DNA of 64,000 nucleotides from Kurthia huakuii LAM0618 (GTDB taxonomy: Bacteria > Bacillota > Bacilli > Bacillales_A > Planococcaceae). Under the pieces are notes generated by a model, which saw nothing but the letters and a program-made list of their open reading frames with translations, was not told the DNA's origin and searched no databases. Shown one piece after another: positions 27,897 through 35,393 of the stretch (positions are counted from its first letter, which is position 1; the number at the start of each line of letters is the position of its first letter). The DNA lies in assembly GCF_000505545.1 (NCBI RefSeq), contig NZ_AYTB01000008.1, positions 310,001 to 374,000 of the forward strand, written 5' to 3'. The translations under genes and the position numbers were made by a program.

Positions 27897-29050
27897 TACT
27901 TTGTCCCTCCTTGTCGTTCATTACGCAATTGCTCGGCAAGTAGTTCCTCAAATAATGCGAGCGTTTCTTCTGGTACTTCCCCCGGCAGCATCTCGCCATA
28001 AAATGCTTTAAATAACGCCACATCATCCATTTGGCGGCGCGATGGTGTTTGTTGACGGTCCGCAGTATGAATAATCGTTTGACGTTCGACGTGCATCGCA
28101 TTTTTATAAACGGTGCGAATTTTTTCCATTGGCGATAAAATCGGTTGTTCATCTAATAATGTCACAAAAACATAATCATCGCTTGGCTCCATCACTAAAA
28201 TATCGGCCATATACGCTTTCACGCGGCGCATATCACGCAGCGGTACAAGCTCTTTTTTCGTAACCGTCGTATCATTCGCCGTCAATTCGGCGATTAAATA
28301 CCCTTTGTTATGCGTTTCTTCTGAAATCGAGTATTTAAGTGGCGACCCCGCATAGCGAATCGTGTCGCTGCCAACAAAATGCGCGCGGTGCAAATGCCCA
28401 AAAGCCGCATAATCAAACGCTTCAAACAATGCCGAGTCAATGCATTCTGACCCACCGATTGCTAATGGGCGTTCCCCTTCGCTATCTTTTTCTGCCTCTA
28501 CACCACCCTTTGTCACAAACGCATGCCCAATAAAGACGTTTCGTGCATCGTGAGCCATACGTGCTGTAATCGATGCGATGATCGCTGCCATTGCTTGTTG
28601 ATGTGTGCGAATCGTCTCATCGCCAAACAAGTAGCGTACTTCCGATGGGTCCATAAACGGCACAAGCCAAAAATGAACGTCCCCAAACGCATCTTTTAAT
28701 ACGACTGGCTCCTGCTCTGGCGTCCATCGACCGGACATATAAAAACCACTATCGCTCATTAATGATGTCGCAAAATCAATGCGACTCGCACTGTCATGGT
28801 TTCCAGCGATTGCTAACACCGGAATTTGACGCTCTATAACGAGTTTTTGCAGCACGTCATCTAACAATTGAATCGCTTCAGTCGGTGGTACAGAACGATC
28901 ATATAAATCTCCAGCAATAATCATAACGTCTGGCTTTTCCTCGTCAATCTGTGCGATTAATTGTTCTAAAATATAGCGTTGGTCATCGGTCATATACACC
29001 GATTGTACGAGCTTCCCTAAATGCCAATCGGCCGTATGTAAAATTTTCAT
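27896..29050 (-). CDS. sbcD: SbcD, nuclease subunit of SbcCD
   Basis: SbcD is an Mre11-family metallophosphoesterase. Conserved motifs are HTADWHLGK, AGDLYDRSVPP, AGNHDSASRI and FGHLHRAH, which supply the two-metal site. At 384 residues the length is normal. I favour ATG 29050 (MKILHTADW), seven bases from GGAGG; the preceding ATG at 29053 is only four bases away. Its upstream region holds TATAAT and a LexA-like box, suggesting damage control. Confidence 0.95.
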   Translation of the reverse strand: MKILHTADWHLGKLVQSVYMTDDQRYILEQLIAQIDEEKPDVMIIAGDLYDRSVPPTEAIQLLDDVLQKLVIERQIPVLAIAGNHDSASRIDFATSLMSDSGFYMSGRWTPEQEPVVLKDAFGDVHFWLVPFMDPSEVRYLFGDETIRTHQQAMAAIIASITARMAHDARNVFIGHAFVTKGGVEAEKDSEGERPLAIGGSECIDSALFEAFDYAAFGHLHRAHFVGSDTIRYAGSPLKYSISEETHNKGYLIAELTANDTTVTKKELVPLRDMRRVKAYMADILVMEPSDDYVFVTLLDEQPILSPMEKIRTVYKNAMHVERQTIIHTADRQQTPSRRQMDDVALFKAFYGEMLPGEVPEETLALFEELLAEQLRNERQGGTK

Positions 29051-29063
29051 CATTACCCCTCCT

Positions 29064-29090
29064 CGAATGTTTGTTCTTACACATATTATA
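29064..29090 (-). promoter_or_regulatory. sbcD -10 region with LexA-like box
   Basis: On the minus strand TATAAT (29085-29090) is followed by AGAAC-AAAC-ATTCG (29064-29077). This matches eight of the ten fixed positions of the Bacillus SOS box CGAAC-N4-GTTCG. The -35 region is weak and overlaps the upstream terminator. Confidence 0.45.
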
Positions 29091-29094
29091 GCAA

Positions 29095-29130
29095 CAAAAA
29101 AAAGATAGCACCACGCATGGCACTATCTTT
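29095..29130 (-). terminator. Terminator of the NSS symporter gene
   Basis: GATAGTGCCA pairs with TGGTGCTATC (two G-U pairs), followed by a T run of eight on the minus strand. Confidence 0.85.
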
Positions 29131-29135
29131 TACAG

Positions 29136-30473
29136 TTATTGTTGTGCGGTATAAATCAGGACGATAACAATAATGACCGGCACAATAAATGTCATTAAAA
29201 AGCGCCATAATTTATAATAGCCTCGTGGAATATGGCTACCGCTGAAAAATTCTTGCTCAACTAAGTTTTTATCTACTTTATGGACGATAAAGAGCGCAAT
29301 TAACAGATTGCCGAGTGGTAATAAAATATTACTCACTAAATAATCGGTCGCATCAAACAGCGTTTTACCAAAAATCGTCACATCGCTTAATGTAGAAGAT
29401 GATAACGCTGCTGGAATGGCTGCGACAAAAACAATCACACCTAATACGACCGTAATTTTACGGCGCGCATTCGGCAGTTTTGCTTCAACTGCGGCCACGA
29501 TAATTTCATATAAACTAAATGATGACGTTAATGTCGCAAATAAGAATAGCAATAAGAATAATGCGAAGAACACTTCACCAAATGGCAAGTGACCAAAAAC
29601 GGTCGGCAAGACGACAAATAAGAGTCCTGGTCCTTCGGTTGGTTCTAAACCTGACGCGAATACGGCTGGGAAAATTGCGAGTCCTGCTAATAACGACACG
29701 AAAATATTCATTAATACGACCGAGCCGGCTGAATATGGTAAGCTCTCTTCTTTTTTCAAGTAAGAACTATATGTCACCATACACGAGAAACCGACTGCGA
29801 GCGCAAAGAACGATTGGCCAAGCGCGTACAGCACCCCTTCAGCGGTAATTTGCGTGAAATCTGGTTGTAAAAAGAATTTTACACCTTCCATCGCCCCATC
29901 TAATGTTAATGAGCGCACGACTAAAATAATAAAGAATACAAATAGCAGCGGCATCATATACTTGCTTGCTTTTTCAATACCTTGTTGCACGCCCAATGCG
30001 ATAACGATGACATTAAGCAACGTAAAAATAGCGACGCCAAGCATCGTCACACTCGGGCTTGATACCGTTTGACCAAACATCGCATCTGCTGAAACACCTG
30101 GTACGATAGCATTACCCGTTAATGCTTTTGCCGTATAAATTAAAATCCAACCACCAACAACGCTATAAAACGATAGCAGTAGGAAACAGCCGACTACGCC
30201 GAGTCTGCCAATCCATACCCATAATGATGTTGGCGCTAATTTTTTGTACGCAGAAACCGCTTCTTTTTGCGTACCACGTCCAATTATAAATTCTGAGATC
30301 AACATTGGTAGTCCAATCAATAGCGTGAACAACACAAACAATAAGAAAAAGGCACCGCCACCATTTTGACCGGTGACATATGGCAATTTCCAAATAGCAC
30401 CGAGACCAATTGCTGCCCCTGCCGATGCCAAAATGAAGCCAAGCTTTGTTGACCATTGACCTTTTTGTTGCAT
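29136..30473 (-). CDS. Sodium:neurotransmitter symporter family (NSS) amino acid transporter
   Basis: This is a LeuT-fold membrane transporter that should couple sodium entry to uptake of an amino acid. The sodium-site segment GFILASAGAAIGLGAIWKLPY, NGGGAFFLLF in helix 1-2 and the FFALAVGFSCMVTYSSYL region are family hallmarks. At 445 residues it matches the shorter 11-helix bacterial group (MhsT/TnaT, YocR-like). TTTGGAGGAG precedes the ATG. The substrate is not clear; hydrophobic amino acids are the common choice. A structured leader lies directly upstream. Confidence 0.9.
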   Translation of the reverse strand: MQQKGQWSTKLGFILASAGAAIGLGAIWKLPYVTGQNGGGAFFLLFVLFTLLIGLPMLISEFIIGRGTQKEAVSAYKKLAPTSLWVWIGRLGVVGCFLLLSFYSVVGGWILIYTAKALTGNAIVPGVSADAMFGQTVSSPSVTMLGVAIFTLLNVIVIALGVQQGIEKASKYMMPLLFVFFIILVVRSLTLDGAMEGVKFFLQPDFTQITAEGVLYALGQSFFALAVGFSCMVTYSSYLKKEESLPYSAGSVVLMNIFVSLLAGLAIFPAVFASGLEPTEGPGLLFVVLPTVFGHLPFGEVFFALFLLLFLFATLTSSFSLYEIIVAAVEAKLPNARRKITVVLGVIVFVAAIPAALSSSTLSDVTIFGKTLFDATDYLVSNILLPLGNLLIALFIVHKVDKNLVEQEFFSGSHIPRGYYKLWRFLMTFIVPVIIVIVLIYTAQQ

Positions 30474-30487
30474 AAAAACTCCTCCAA

Positions 30488-30557
30488 ACTCTGCTCTAGC
30501 CGGAATACTCCGGGCTCACCTTACCCTAGCAGGCTCTCCCACTAGCCAGATGAACAA
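30488..30557 (-). promoter_or_regulatory. Structured leader of unknown class before the NSS symporter gene
   Basis: This GC-rich block is unlike the AT-rich spacers around it. The transcript contains the hairpin AGCCCGGA-GTAT-TCCGGCT (core at 30500-30513), two GAGCC motifs and three CTAG motifs. CTGGCTAG can pair with CTAGAGCAG to close the region. It ends just before the ribosome binding site. It does not match glycine, lysine, SAM, TPP, T-box or other riboswitch consensus sequences that I can recall. Regulation is inferred only from structure and position. Confidence 0.5.
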
Positions 30558-30594
30558 TCTTATTTTATCATTAAGACTACGAAAAAACAGGCCA

Positions 30595-30624
30595 CAAAAA
30601 AAGAATCGCCAATAACGGCGACTC
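30595..30624 (-). terminator. Carboxylesterase terminator
   Basis: GAGTCGCC and GGCGATTC pair over GTTATT, followed by seven T on the minus strand. Confidence 0.9.
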
Positions 30625-30626
30625 TC

Positions 30627-31403
30627 TTATAGTGCTGCAACTTGTTTTTGCATAACAGGTACAGACCATTCTAATGTATCAAGGAATTCCGCAGTATCTT
30701 GGAATACTTTTTCGCGTTCTTTACCTAATGTAATAATATGACCGGAGTTTTGATACCAAATTAACTCTTTGTCATCTGTTTCGACTGTATCGTAGATGAA
30801 CGGTGCACTTTGTTGATATAAATCGTCATCTAATTTCCCTTGTAATACAAGTGTTGGCGTTTGAATATCTTCAATTTCATCGCTCGTATGCTCGATCATT
30901 TTTTGCACTTCTGTCAACGCATGACGATCCATCATTTCTAAATCATCTAATTCCATTTGTACTTGTGCTTCTGGTTTACCTTCTAGGCGTTTGTAAACTT
31001 CCGCATATTTGTAAAGACGTTCAAAAAGACCTTCTTTTGAACGACGCTTAATTGGAGCACACATTGCAACAACGCCCATGACAGGGAATTCCGCTCCGAC
31101 TTTTAATGTAAATACGCCACCAAGAGAAATTCCTGCTACAGCAATTTCATCGTATCCTAAGTTTTTCAGATGCATATAACCACGCGTTACATCTTCCCAC
31201 CAATACTTAGCGCCATAGTTCAAAATTTCCTCTGGATCGACACCGTGACCACGATACATTGGTGCATGGCATGTATAGCCGCGTTTATTTAAAAACTGGC
31301 CAAGCTTTTTCACATCTTTCGTGCTCCCAGTGAAGCCATGCAATAATAATACGGCGCGTTTGCCACCTTCTAATGTAAATGGTTGAGGTGCTAGTAATTT
31401 CAT
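30627..31403 (-). CDS. Carboxylesterase (Est30/YvaK-like alpha/beta hydrolase)
   Basis: This soluble serine esterase hydrolyses short-chain esters or monoacylglycerols. The oxyanion motif is LLHGFTGS. The nucleophile is S93 in GISLGG, the acid is D192 or D193 in GKLDDDLY, and the histidine is H222 in NSGHIITLG. The 258 residues and sequence resemble the Geobacillus Est30 family. AAAGGAGACG precedes the ATG. In many Bacillales this gene sits between secG and rnr, but neither is nearby here. Confidence 0.9.
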   Translation of the reverse strand: MKLLAPQPFTLEGGKRAVLLLHGFTGSTKDVKKLGQFLNKRGYTCHAPMYRGHGVDPEEILNYGAKYWWEDVTRGYMHLKNLGYDEIAVAGISLGGVFTLKVGAEFPVMGVVAMCAPIKRRSKEGLFERLYKYAEVYKRLEGKPEAQVQMELDDLEMMDRHALTEVQKMIEHTSDEIEDIQTPTLVLQGKLDDDLYQQSAPFIYDTVETDDKELIWYQNSGHIITLGKEREKVFQDTAEFLDTLEWSVPVMQKQVAAL

Positions 31404-31825
31404 GTAAAACGTCTCCTTTATATCAATCCGTTTAATATGTCAATTGTTTATAGTTAGAAATAAGTTTTTTTATAAATAAGTTGCACAAATTTTGTACACA
31501 ACTTTAAACTACATACACTCTAACACCTTTCTTCAATAATGTACACAGTATAAACCTTAAATTACTTATGCGTTTTTGTAATGAGTATGATACCTTCGAG
31601 CATAGGCAAAACCCTGTCATATCAACGATTCGTGAAGTTCTTCACAATCTTTTCATGTTGTCCATATTTTCTGTAAATTTATTTATGCCATTTTGCGATA
31701 AAACCGTTCTAATATGTTGACTCAGTATTTTTTGTTGTTGCTTACGGCTGATTTTCCTATTTTCAGAAAGACTTTTTGCGTTTTCATAACGATGCGCTTA
31801 TGATAGAAAGAGGGGGGATTTTCCG
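31404..31825. other. 422-bp divergent intergenic region
   Basis: This region lies between the leftward carboxylesterase and the rightward 65-residue gene. It contains an imperfect palindrome, AAGTTG...CAACTT, at 31478-31505. A rightward promoter sits at its end. I find no convincing coding frame or terminator in the remainder. Confidence 0.5.
31776..31804 (+). promoter_or_regulatory. Promoter of the 65-residue gene
   Basis: TTGCGT (31776-31781) and TATGAT (31799-31804) are 17 bp apart, 21 bp before the start codon. Confidence 0.65.
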
Positions 31826-32023
31826 ATGCAAAAAGAAACAAAACAACTGATTTTAGCGGTTGGTGGCATTATCGCAACAGGTGTTATCGCGGCCATTGCG
31901 TTGTCAAAATCAGATAAATTATACGAATCAGGATTTAAAAACGAAGCCGATGCGACCGTTCGACACAATATTGACGAAATTCGCGCGCGCTTAAATCAAC
32001 TCGAACAACAATTTCACGATTAA
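31826..32023 (+). CDS. Small membrane-anchored coiled-coil protein
   Basis: The 65 residues form an N-terminal hydrophobic anchor (about 8-27, LILAVGGIIATGVIAAIALS). A polar, mostly helical tail ends in ARLNQLEQQFHD and is likely to form a short coiled coil. GAGGGGGG lies upstream of the ATG, and a good promoter precedes it. Repeat copy 2 begins at its stop codon and supplies the terminator. The function is not recognisable. Confidence 0.7.
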   Translation: MQKETKQLILAVGGIIATGVIAAIALSKSDKLYESGFKNEADATVRHNIDEIRARLNQLEQQFHD

Positions 32024-32164
32024 AAAAGAGGCTTTTACAAAACAGTTCCTGTTCCTTTTTTAGCGTTCGCCACAAAAAACCGGAACCACGCCACAGCGCG
32101 ATTCCGGTTTTTCTTATGCTCATCTGAGAGGGGGTTGTTACACGTATGTCCCAGCCTCTTTTTT
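32022..32164. repeat. 131-bp inverted-repeat element, copy 2
   Basis: GAGGCT (32028-32033) and AGCCTC (32153-32158) mark the same 131-bp unit as copy 1, in the same orientation. There are only a few base changes: ACGCC for GCGCC in the hairpin and GAGAGGGGG near the end. It exactly fills the space between the stops of two convergent genes. Confidence 0.9.
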
Positions 32165-32811
32165 CATACATATAAATAAATGCACACATACATCGCAAAA
32201 CTACCAAGCAAGACGAGCACATGCCATACCGTATGACTAAATAATAACTTCGTTTCCTTAAAAAAATACACGCCACTCATAAAACAGAGTGCACTGACCG
32301 CAAGCCATATCATGCCAAGCCAACCAATATGGTGATAGATTGGCACAATGGCTAGTACGATGAGCCAACCGAGTGCGACATACAACTGAATCGAAATGCG
32401 TTGTATGCTGTCATAATAAAAAAGCTTTAACATAATTCCGCTCAAGCCTAATATACAGACGATTGTAAACATGACGATGCCATAGGTACCCCCGACTGCA
32501 ATGAGCATCATTGGTGCATACGTGCCGATAATCAACATATAAATCGCCGAGTGATCGAGCTTGCGGTACAATGGACGCCATTTTGAATACGATGCATGAA
32601 AAATCGTCGATGTCGCAAATGACAGCATCATCGCACCAATAAAAATGCTATAGCTAAGCCATTCAACGGGCGTCGTCGCTTGGCGCAATAAAAAATACGC
32701 CATCGGTAGCGTTAAAATAAGCGCCACCGCATGTGTATACGTATTCCATAACTTTTCAGCGACTTGTTGCTCGCGTGTTTTCTTTTTAACTCGTTCTAAA
32801 AACAGCGCCAT
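32164..32811 (-). CDS. Haemolysin III family membrane protein (PAQR/YqfA-like)
   Basis: This is a seven-helix membrane protein of about 215 residues. The conserved metal-binding pattern is present: H and S in TSTIFHASYSKW, the DHSAIYMLIIGTYAP block, and the late FSHTVWHVLVLLG histidines. Despite the name, activity is more probably a hydrolase-like or membrane-homeostasis role than haemolysis. ATG 32811 is preferred over GTG 32814; AAGGGA lies nearby. It lies five bases after an uncharacterised membrane-anchored gene. Confidence 0.88.
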   Translation of the reverse strand: MALFLERVKKKTREQQVAEKLWNTYTHAVALILTLPMAYFLLRQATTPVEWLSYSIFIGAMMLSFATSTIFHASYSKWRPLYRKLDHSAIYMLIIGTYAPMMLIAVGGTYGIVMFTIVCILGLSGIMLKLFYYDSIQRISIQLYVALGWLIVLAIVPIYHHIGWLGMIWLAVSALCFMSGVYFFKETKLLFSHTVWHVLVLLGSFAMYVCIYLYV

Positions 32812-32819
32812 CACTTCCC

Positions 32820-33368
32820 TTACGATTGTTGAAATCGGTTTGTTATGTTTCGCTTTTTCGTGCGCTTATCGATTGCTAGCGCAAATACTTCATAGGCCGC
32901 ACTTTGCTGATTGCGTGCATGACGATAGAGCCGCGTTGCTACAGACGCATGTTGTTGTTGCTTTAACAACGCGCGCGTATATCCCCATTCTTTATTTAAA
33001 AATGTATTCCGTGCCTCTAAATACACGATGAACAACGCAACGATTTCACGATGTTCCGGCTGCGTGAGCGTATCACGATATTGCTCGATAGACGCCATTT
33101 CATCGTTAAGCGTAGCATGAAACGTATGAATCGCCTCAACAAGCGCTTCCGGTAATTCGTGCGTTTCGACGACAGTCATTCTAGTCGCTTCATCTAAATG
33201 TAATGCATACAACTCATTTTGCTTCGCAATTGAAAAATCGACATAACTCGTCCAAAGCCGCGCTTCTAATTGCTGCAGTTCTTCTGTTACAGCGGTGCTT
33301 GGCGGTGGCTGCATCATAAAAAATACGACCGCGCTAACTACGAGCAATGCGCCTATTATTCCAATCAT
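32820..33368 (-). CDS. Hypothetical membrane-anchored protein
   Basis: There is one N-terminal hydrophobic segment (MIGIIGALLVVSAVVFFMMQP), then an extracytoplasmic, largely helical domain of about 150 residues. The domain is rich in charged and aromatic residues and ends with a basic tail (DKRTKKRNITNR). ATG 33368 (182 residues) has GTGGAG nine bases upstream; GTG 33383 is an alternative start. It sits five bases before the haemolysin-III gene in a two-gene unit. I do not recognise the family. Confidence 0.7.
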   Translation of the reverse strand: MIGIIGALLVVSAVVFFMMQPPPSTAVTEELQQLEARLWTSYVDFSIAKQNELYALHLDEATRMTVVETHELPEALVEAIHTFHATLNDEMASIEQYRDTLTQPEHREIVALFIVYLEARNTFLNKEWGYTRALLKQQQHASVATRLYRHARNQQSAAYEVFALAIDKRTKKRNITNRFQQS

Positions 33369-33506
33369 CTTTTTCAACTCCACTACGACAGGTCATTCCT
33401 TCTTATTTTAGCGATAATTTCTCATTCCGACTACTATGTACTGCTTTAACAGCTCATTAATTTTCGCAAATATGCCATTTATCAGTTAATTTAACGCATT
33501 GCATAC

Positions 33507-33528
33507 TATAACAGCGAAAACTGTTATA
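33507..33528. promoter_or_regulatory. Operator-like inverted repeat before the crotonase gene
   Basis: TATAACAG and CTGTTATA are perfect 8-bp arms over a CGAAAA spacer. They lie 36 bp before the start codon and overlap possible promoter elements (TTGCAT at 33499-33504, TATACA at 33525-33530). A TetR- or MarR-type repressor site is plausible; no such regulator is encoded next door. Confidence 0.5.
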
Positions 33529-33563
33529 CAATAGAGTCATACTACGTCGAGGGGGATCTCACA

Positions 33564-34361
33564 ATGAAAGTATCAACGACTCGTTTAGAAAAAGAAGAAG
33601 CAAAAATTATTTATCAAGAAACAGCGGGCTTAGCGATTATTACAATCCGTCGTCCACAAGCGAAAAATGCCTTAACGGCGAATATGTGGCAACAACTGCG
33701 CACGATCGCCCTACAAACATTAAAAAATCCAAAAAATAAAGTACTTATTATTCGTGGCTATGGCGAAAGCTTTACAGCCGGTTCAGATATTAAAGAATTT
33801 AACGCGATTTCACTTGAAAAAGCAGAAGCGGCATTTATCGATATGGAGCGCACGATTTCAACAATTGAACGCTTGCCAATTCCAACGATTGCTGTTATTA
33901 ATGGGCCTGCAATGGGCGCTGGTTTAGAACTGGCACTAGCTTGCGATTTACGCATCGGTTCGGACAAAGCGAAACTCGGTATTCCCGTTGGAAAGTTAGG
34001 CATTACGTTAAACAATCAATTTGCACAGCGCTTAGTAAGTCTTGTTGGCCCAAGCATGACAAAAGATTTAGTATATACTGGGCGCATGTTAAAATCAGAC
34101 GATGCTTACCGCGTTGGTATGCTAAACTATGTGACGACGAGCGATCAACTAGACCGCTATGCGATTCGCATGGGAAAATTAGTGGCGTCGATGTCACCTG
34201 CATCACTACTCGCAGTCAAAACATCGGTACAAGAGTGCATCGATTCTGTACCAAATTTATGGAATGGCTCAACGCCGTTTGTTGGCGACGATTTTGCAGA
34301 AGGCGTCAACGCATTTGCTGAAAAACGCCCAGCGCAATTTAAACGCATCGTTAATAAATAA
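33564..34361 (+). CDS. Crotonase-family protein (enoyl-CoA hydratase/isomerase-like)
   Basis: The CoA-binding crotonase fold is clear: RRPQAKNALTANM, the first oxyanion segment YGESFTAGSDIKEF and the second INGPAMGAGLELALACDLRIG. E122 keeps one of the two usual catalytic glutamates. The second, normally in a GQPEIKLG context, is replaced by V142 in GIPVGKLG. It may therefore not be a simple hydratase; isomerase, hydrolase or other crotonase chemistry is possible. At 265 residues it is normal length. GAGGGGG precedes the ATG. Repeat copy 3 follows it. Confidence 0.85.
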   Translation: MKVSTTRLEKEEAKIIYQETAGLAIITIRRPQAKNALTANMWQQLRTIALQTLKNPKNKVLIIRGYGESFTAGSDIKEFNAISLEKAEAAFIDMERTISTIERLPIPTIAVINGPAMGAGLELALACDLRIGSDKAKLGIPVGKLGITLNNQFAQRLVSLVGPSMTKDLVYTGRMLKSDDAYRVGMLNYVTTSDQLDRYAIRMGKLVASMSPASLLAVKTSVQECIDSVPNLWNGSTPFVGDDFAEGVNAFAEKRPAQFKRIVNK

Positions 34362-34380
34362 ATACTTACTTTTAACGTAA

Positions 34381-34515
34381 AAGAGGCTTTTACAAAACAG
34401 GTCATGTTCCTTTTTTAGCGTTCGCCACAAAAAACCGGAACCGCGCCACAGCGCGATTCCGGTTTTTCTTATGCTCATCTGAGAGAGTGTTGTTACACGT
34501 ATGTCCCAGCCTCTT
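34381..34515. repeat. 131-bp inverted-repeat element, copy 3
   Basis: GAGGCT (34383-34388) and AGCCTC (34508-34513) bound a third 131-bp copy. It differs mainly in the first small hairpin (CAGGTCATG for CAGTTCCTG). Like copy 2 it lies between convergent genes, in the same orientation as the others. Confidence 0.9.
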
Positions 34516-34524
34516 TATATTTAG

Positions 34525-34764
34525 TTAGTCATTAGTTTGATTGTCTAAACGTGCTTTTTTTGCATCGATTACTTTTTGTGGTGTTACATCATCACCATTT
34601 GGGTCAATTACTTTTACATTTGTAATGATGCCATGTGCTTGTGCACGGAACTGCTCTAAATATTGTTTACGAAGGACGATTTGCTCTGCTACTTCTGCAG
34701 CTGTTAATGTACCTTCTTTTTGTTTTTTTGCTAATTCATTAATGCGTGGTAAAATTTGAATCAT
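34525..34764 (-). CDS. UPF0291/DUF896 protein (YnzC-like)
   Basis: This is a small cytosolic helical protein of 79 residues. It matches the DUF896 family in INELAKKQKEGTLTAAEVAEQ and LRKQYLEQFRAQ, followed by the variable polar tail. The family is widespread in Firmicutes. Bacillus subtilis YnzC lies near SOS genes, but its function is not established. GAGGTG precedes the ATG. It is a single-gene unit facing repeat copy 3. Confidence 0.9.
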   Translation of the reverse strand: MIQILPRINELAKKQKEGTLTAAEVAEQIVLRKQYLEQFRAQAHGIITNVKVIDPNGDDVTPQKVIDAKKARLDNQTND

Positions 34765-34908
34765 ATTGGCACCTCTTTCGATTAAATTGCCACCTTAATA
34801 TCTCGAATAAAATTAGTTATAATTTAAGATATTTGATGTTAGTACAAATATACCCGATAATGTCGAAAAACACAACTGTTTTGTTTTTATGAAACAAACG
34901 ACCACCGC

Positions 34909-35388
34909 TTATACGTTTTTCACTAAATTAAACCACTGTTCGCCGCCATGAGTAGATGTTGACAGCCCTTCATTGGCATAACCATTTTTTTCATAATACG
35001 CAATCAGACGTTCTAAACACGTCAGCGATACCGTTTCACGCGACGCCGCACGCGCTACTTGTTCAATATGACGCAGTAGCTCACCACCATAGCCGCGGCT
35101 GCGATAACGTGGGTCTACAGCAATACTTAAAATGCTTTGGTGACCGCCCGTTGCGGGGTTCGCCTCTAATGTTTCAAATTGGTCGTCGGTTATGTAACGC
35201 TTGTCCATGACATTGCCAACGACAAATGCGCGCACTTCACGTTGTTGTTCTACGACAAAAAAAGTGTCGCAAATTTTGTCAATGCGCTCGGCCATCGCCG
35301 CTTCCGTTGCCGCTTCTGCTGCCGAAAAGCCCGCGCGTTCGATTTCCATAATACGTGGTAAATCTGCGCTAGTTGCTTGTCTAATCAT
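34909..35388 (-). CDS. GNAT-family N-acetyltransferase
   Basis: The acetyl-CoA-binding signature is in ILSIAVDPRYRSRGYGGELLRHIE, with the usual RxxGYG loop. The N-terminal IRQATSADLPRIMEIE is typical of the fold. The length is 159 residues from ATG 35388, which follows GAGGAGTGAAGATA; the GTG at 35397 would sit on the ribosome binding site. The upstream P-loop gene ends inside this site, so the genes are coupled. The substrate is unknown. Confidence 0.85.
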   Translation of the reverse strand: MIRQATSADLPRIMEIERAGFSAAEAATEAAMAERIDKICDTFFVVEQQREVRAFVVGNVMDKRYITDDQFETLEANPATGGHQSILSIAVDPRYRSRGYGGELLRHIEQVARAASRETVSLTCLERLIAYYEKNGYANEGLSTSTHGGEQWFNLVKNV

Positions 35389-35393
35389 TATCT

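Noticed and set aside
34269-34478. Minus-strand frame across repeat copy 3 sharing a peptide with a frame across copy 2
   Set aside because: The shared peptide arises only because both frames read through the same non-coding repeat.
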